Source: an uncultured Collinsella sp.
Lineage (GTDB): Bacteria; Actinomycetota; Coriobacteriia; Coriobacteriales; Coriobacteriaceae
Assembly: GCA_905204635.1 (NCBI GenBank)
Contig: CAJLAN010000056.1
Location: 1 to 8,931, forward strand
DNA: 8,931 nt
Direction of reading: 5' to 3'
A program made the position numbers and the translations under genes. Below are positions 6,830-8,931 of the stretch, in pieces (the first letter of the stretch is position 1; each line of letters begins with the position of its first letter). The notes beneath the pieces were generated by a model. The model saw only the letters and a list, made by a program, of their open reading frames with translations. It was not told the DNA's origin and did no database searches.

Positions 6830-7744
6830 ATGCAGATCAACAAGGTCACCTTTATCGGCAAGGGCGGCGTCGGGCTACTCTACGGCAGTATGATCGCCCA
6901 GGCACTCGGTAACGACGCCGTCGAATACGTTATGGATGACGCCCGTTTTGAGCGTCACGCGGGCGATGCGCTCACCGTCAATGGCAAGCCCTGTGCGCTC
7001 AAGTCCGTCCGCGCCAGCGAGGCAACGCCCGCCGATCTGGTCATTCTCACGGTCAAGACGACTGGACTCAACCAAGCACTCAAGACTATGGAGCGCGTCG
7101 TGGGACCCAATACGCTCATCGCCTCGCTGTGTAACGGCATTACGAGCGAGCAGAAGATTGCCGAGCGCTTTGGCTGGGAGCATACCGTTCTTGGTATTTG
7201 CCAGGGCATGGACGCCGTGTTCCTCAACGGAGAGCTCACCTTTACCAATGCGGGCGAAATCCGCTTTGGCGCGGCGGCCGGCACTGAGCTCGCAACCGTC
7301 ACCGCCATCGACGAGCTCTACACGCGCTGCGGCATCGCCCATACCGTCGAGAGCGACGTTACGCACCGCATGTGGGCCAAACTCATGCTCAACGACGGCA
7401 TCAACCAGACGTGCATGGCCTACGGCGGGACCTACGGAAGCGCCACGGAGCCGGGCTCCGAGCAGCGTCGCTGCTTTGTTTCTGCCATGCGCGAAACGCT
7501 TGCGGTCGCCAACGCCGAGGGCATTGAGCTGACCGAGGCAGACCTGACGCAGATGGTGCACCTCATCGAGGGAATCGACCCCGCCGGTATGCCCTCAATG
7601 GCGCAGGACCGCATCGCACAACGAAAAACCGAAGTCGAGGAGTTCGCGGGCACCATTTGCCGCCTGGCCGTCAAACACGATATCCAAGTGCCGCAAAACG
7701 ATTGGCTCTATCAGCGCATCCGCGATATCGAGAAAAGCTGGTAG
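6830..7744 (+). CDS. panE: Ketopantoate reductase family protein (ApbA/PanE)
   Basis: This family makes D-pantoate from 2-dehydropantoate with NADPH, a step of pantothenate and coenzyme A synthesis, in the cytoplasm. The 304-aa length is normal. The N-terminal Rossmann domain begins VTFIGKGGVG (GxGxxG at 10-15). Conserved points are N102 (LCNGIT), K184 with N188 and N192 (MWAKLMLNDGINQ), S256 (PSMAQDR) and E268 (RKTEVEEF), matching the catalytic lysine, the acidic residue and the substrate-binding Asn/Ser of PanE. The start is ATG at 6830 with GGAG nine bases upstream. It is a single-gene unit ending in a hairpin at 7778-7815. No other pantothenate gene is nearby, and many family members reduce other 2-keto acids, so the family is certain but the exact substrate is not. 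Confidence 0.9.
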   Translation: MQINKVTFIGKGGVGLLYGSMIAQALGNDAVEYVMDDARFERHAGDALTVNGKPCALKSVRASEATPADLVILTVKTTGLNQALKTMERVVGPNTLIASLCNGITSEQKIAERFGWEHTVLGICQGMDAVFLNGELTFTNAGEIRFGAAAGTELATVTAIDELYTRCGIAHTVESDVTHRMWAKLMLNDGINQTCMAYGGTYGSATEPGSEQRRCFVSAMRETLAVANAEGIELTEADLTQMVHLIEGIDPAGMPSMAQDRIAQRKTEVEEFAGTICRLAVKHDIQVPQNDWLYQRIRDIEKSW

Positions 7745-7777
7745 CGCCCGGCTCACCACGTCAACAGGCTCAACAGC

Positions 7778-7815
7778 AAAGCCGCCACAAGGAGCACTCC
7801 CCTTACGGCGGCTTT
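7778..7815. terminator. Hairpin terminator between convergent genes
   Basis: AAAGCCGCC and GGCGGCTTT form a perfect 9-bp outer stem, with an inner AAGG/CCTT pair inside a short internal loop. The stem's own A-run and T-run give tails on both strands, so it can serve the ketopantoate reductase gene ending at 7744 and the convergent small gene ending at 7853. The T-tail is short in both directions. Confidence 0.65.
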
Positions 7816-7852
7816 CATCTTCATCTATAACCAGTAGTCGATGTCCCGACGG

Positions 7853-8059
7853 TTAGAGCTGCGACTCCGACGCCTGGTCCTCATCGTCGCGACAAAGGAC
7901 TACACCCGCACTTCCCAGCAGTGCGGCCGCGATCAACGCACTGACCACGATAGAGGCAGCCCCACAAGACCCCTGCATGCCCACAACGAGCGCGGCCGTA
8001 GGACCAAGGCAGCCAAGCACCAATGCGACGGCGGCAATAGCAATATCTCGAGCGTTCAC
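7853..8059 (-). CDS. Small two-helix membrane protein, hypothetical
   Basis: A 68-aa protein starts at GTG 8059 with GGAGGA about nine bases upstream. Residues about 6-28 and 33-56 are hydrophobic and rich in Ala, Val, Leu and Gly, joined by a short turn containing GMQGSCG. The C-terminal tail (CRDDEDQASESQL) is strongly acidic and probably cytoplasmic. Three cysteines lie in or next to the helices. I do not recognise a family. The SD, the hydrophobic pattern and the placement next to a convergent terminator support a real gene, but it has no informative neighbour. Confidence 0.6.
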   Translation of the reverse strand: MNARDIAIAAVALVLGCLGPTAALVVGMQGSCGAASIVVSALIAAALLGSAGVVLCRDDEDQASESQL

Positions 8060-8174
8060 AAGACCACTTCCTCCACGAGAAAGACCTTATTTCTCATGAA
8101 CTAGTGTGCCCCGCGCCCATATGCGCGGCGTACTGCCACGGTAAGCGCTCTGTTAACTCAAACGCATACATAGA
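8060..8174. other. Intergenic region upstream of the small membrane protein
   Basis: The gap contains one compact GC hairpin, CCGCGC/GCGCGG with a 6-nt loop (8111-8128), which could be structure in the leader of the small membrane-protein gene. No convincing promoter hexamers, no further ORF with an SD, and no repeat shared with the rest of the window were seen. Confidence 0.3.
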
Positions 8175-8218
8175 ACGGGCGTCCTTACGTTGCCCTAAAG
8201 CTCGGTAAAGACGCCCGT
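8175..8218 (-). terminator. Strong hairpin after the secreted-protein gene
   Basis: A 14-bp stem (8175-8188 with 8205-8218, one G-U pair in the minus-strand RNA) with a 16-nt loop begins 3 bp after the stop codon of the gene ending at 8222. A clear U-tract is missing (UCUAUGUAUG follows), so it may terminate inefficiently or mainly protect the mRNA 3' end. The arms contain ACGGGCGTC and GACGCCCGT. Confidence 0.55.
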
Positions 8219-8221
8219 CCG

Positions 8222-8931
8222 TCAAATATCCGTGATGCAGAAAAATTCCCAGCCAGTGTAGTAATCGGTGGTTCCGGCAGCGCAGCCGGAGTCATAGACC
8301 TTGCACTCGCCCTTGGACCCGGTAAACGTGGAGCCCTGGGCCTTATCGCCCGCGGCAACGACGTAGTAGCCATCGGAATCGCGCCAAAAGCCCTCGGCGT
8401 CCTGCGTCCATTCGCCCGTGCGGTGGTGATACAACACGTTGCTGCTGTAATAAGTCTCGCGGCGGCCGTTATAGTTATTGACGCCGCTCGAGCGCGTCAG
8501 GCCCGAGCCGTTCGCGTAATACGCAGCAGACGCGTAAGACGAGCCGGAGCCGGCGTTGTAATACGAAGCCTGAACGGCCTCAGCGGCCTCGGCGTCGGCA
8601 GCCTCGAGCGCCTCGCGCTTGGCATCCTCTAGCGTAGAGCGAAGCTCGTCGAGCTCGGTCGACTTGGCGTCGCCCTCCCCCATCGTCAACAGGCTACTCG
8701 CGCCGTCGATGCAGCCCTGCAACACAGCGCGCTCGTCATCGGTAGCATAGTCGCCATACATATTCATAATGATCTGAGCGCGCATCTCCAGGGAATCGCG
8801 CTTCGCCCCCATCGAGGCGTTCCACTCCTGCATAGAGCCGTAACCGTCACCGCGGTAGTCGACGGGCTGCACCAGCGTCGCCTCGGACGGCGTAGATCCG
8901 ACCGTATCGGATAGTGTTGCCGCGTGGGCAT
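8222..8931 (-). CDS. Probable secreted protein with C-terminal 3D/double-psi-beta-barrel-like domain (5' end cut by window edge)
   Basis: The reading frame is open to the window edge, so the start lies outside; 235 residues are visible. The first visible residues, AHAATLSDTVG, look like the end of a signal peptide (A-x-A) followed by the mature N-terminus, but the hydrophobic core is not visible. Residues about 35-120 are helical and charged, with an Ala/Glu-rich probable coiled coil (DELRSTLEDAKREALEAADA at 93-112). Residues 121-150 are a Ser/Tyr/Gly/Asn-rich linker. Residues 152-228 form a compact domain: YYVVAAGD (D195), then VYDSG (D213) and GTTDYY (D222). This D...DSG...TDYY arrangement resembles the 3D domain of cell-wall hydrolases such as lytic transglycosylases, although overall similarity is modest. 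The cysteines are C73, C209, C216 and C231. The function is inferred to be at the cell wall; a substrate cannot be named. Confidence 0.75.
   Translation of the reverse strand, partial: AHAATLSDTVGSTPSEATLVQPVDYRGDGYGSMQEWNASMGAKRDSLEMRAQIIMNMYGDYATDDERAVLQGCIDGASSLLTMGEGDAKSTELDELRSTLEDAKREALEAADAEAAEAVQASYYNAGSGSSYASAAYYANGSGLTRSSGVNNYNGRRETYYSSNVLYHHRTGEWTQDAEGFWRDSDGYYVVAAGDKAQGSTFTGSKGECKVYDSGCAAGTTDYYTGWEFFCITDI

Noticed and set aside
6875..7561. A 228-codon minus-strand frame opposite the ketopantoate reductase gene
   Set aside because: It is a shadow of a gene with clear conserved residues on the plus strand, and shows no family similarity.
7759..8693. The shared word GTCAACAGGCT near 7760 and near 8684
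   Set aside because: Only about 11 bases match and the flanks do not; one copy is inside a coding region, so this is likely coincidence.

Overview
The window is GC-rich bacterial DNA with clear Shine-Dalgarno (SD) sequences and compact, mostly minus-strand gene packing. The protein set fits an anaerobic gut actinobacterium of the Coriobacteriia, probably Collinsella or a relative: a polar amino acid ABC transporter, endonuclease IV, an iron-sulfur aldo/keto reductase, a ketopantoate reductase and a secreted cell-wall-type protein. The genus is inferred from protein flavour and codon use; no search was run.

Layout. Bases 1-2867 hold an amino acid ABC transporter operon on the minus strand: lipoprotein substrate-binding protein (2867-2007), permease (1888-527) and ATP-binding protein (514 to the window edge, cut there). 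A candidate promoter lies at 2925-2953. Stacked hairpins sit between the binding-protein and permease genes and probably lower expression of the downstream genes. The permease is unusual: it has a signal peptide and a roughly 140-residue, probably beta-rich, extracytoplasmic domain ahead of the membrane domain.

Bases 3015-6372 hold three more minus-strand genes: an aldo/keto reductase with two C-terminal [4Fe-4S] motifs, a Gfo/Idh/MocA oxidoreductase, and endonuclease IV (nfo). The two gaps between these three genes each contain a copy of the same 83-bp palindromic element (5088-5170 and 3901-3983, 76 of 83 positions identical). In both cases its hairpin ends 3-5 nt ahead of the SD sequence of the next gene. 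This is the most interesting signal in the window that the genes do not explain.

Bases 6518-7744 are on the plus strand: a 64-codon ORF whose C-terminal half resembles the end of a cyclase/arylformamidase-family protein (possibly a gene remnant), then a complete ketopantoate reductase-family gene. A hairpin at 7778-7815 separates that gene from a convergent small two-helix membrane protein (8059-7853). From 8222 to the edge is the 3' part of a probably secreted minus-strand protein. Its C-terminal domain looks like a cell-wall 3D/double-psi beta-barrel type, and its gene is followed by a strong hairpin. No rRNA, tRNA, CRISPR array, transposase or phage gene was seen.
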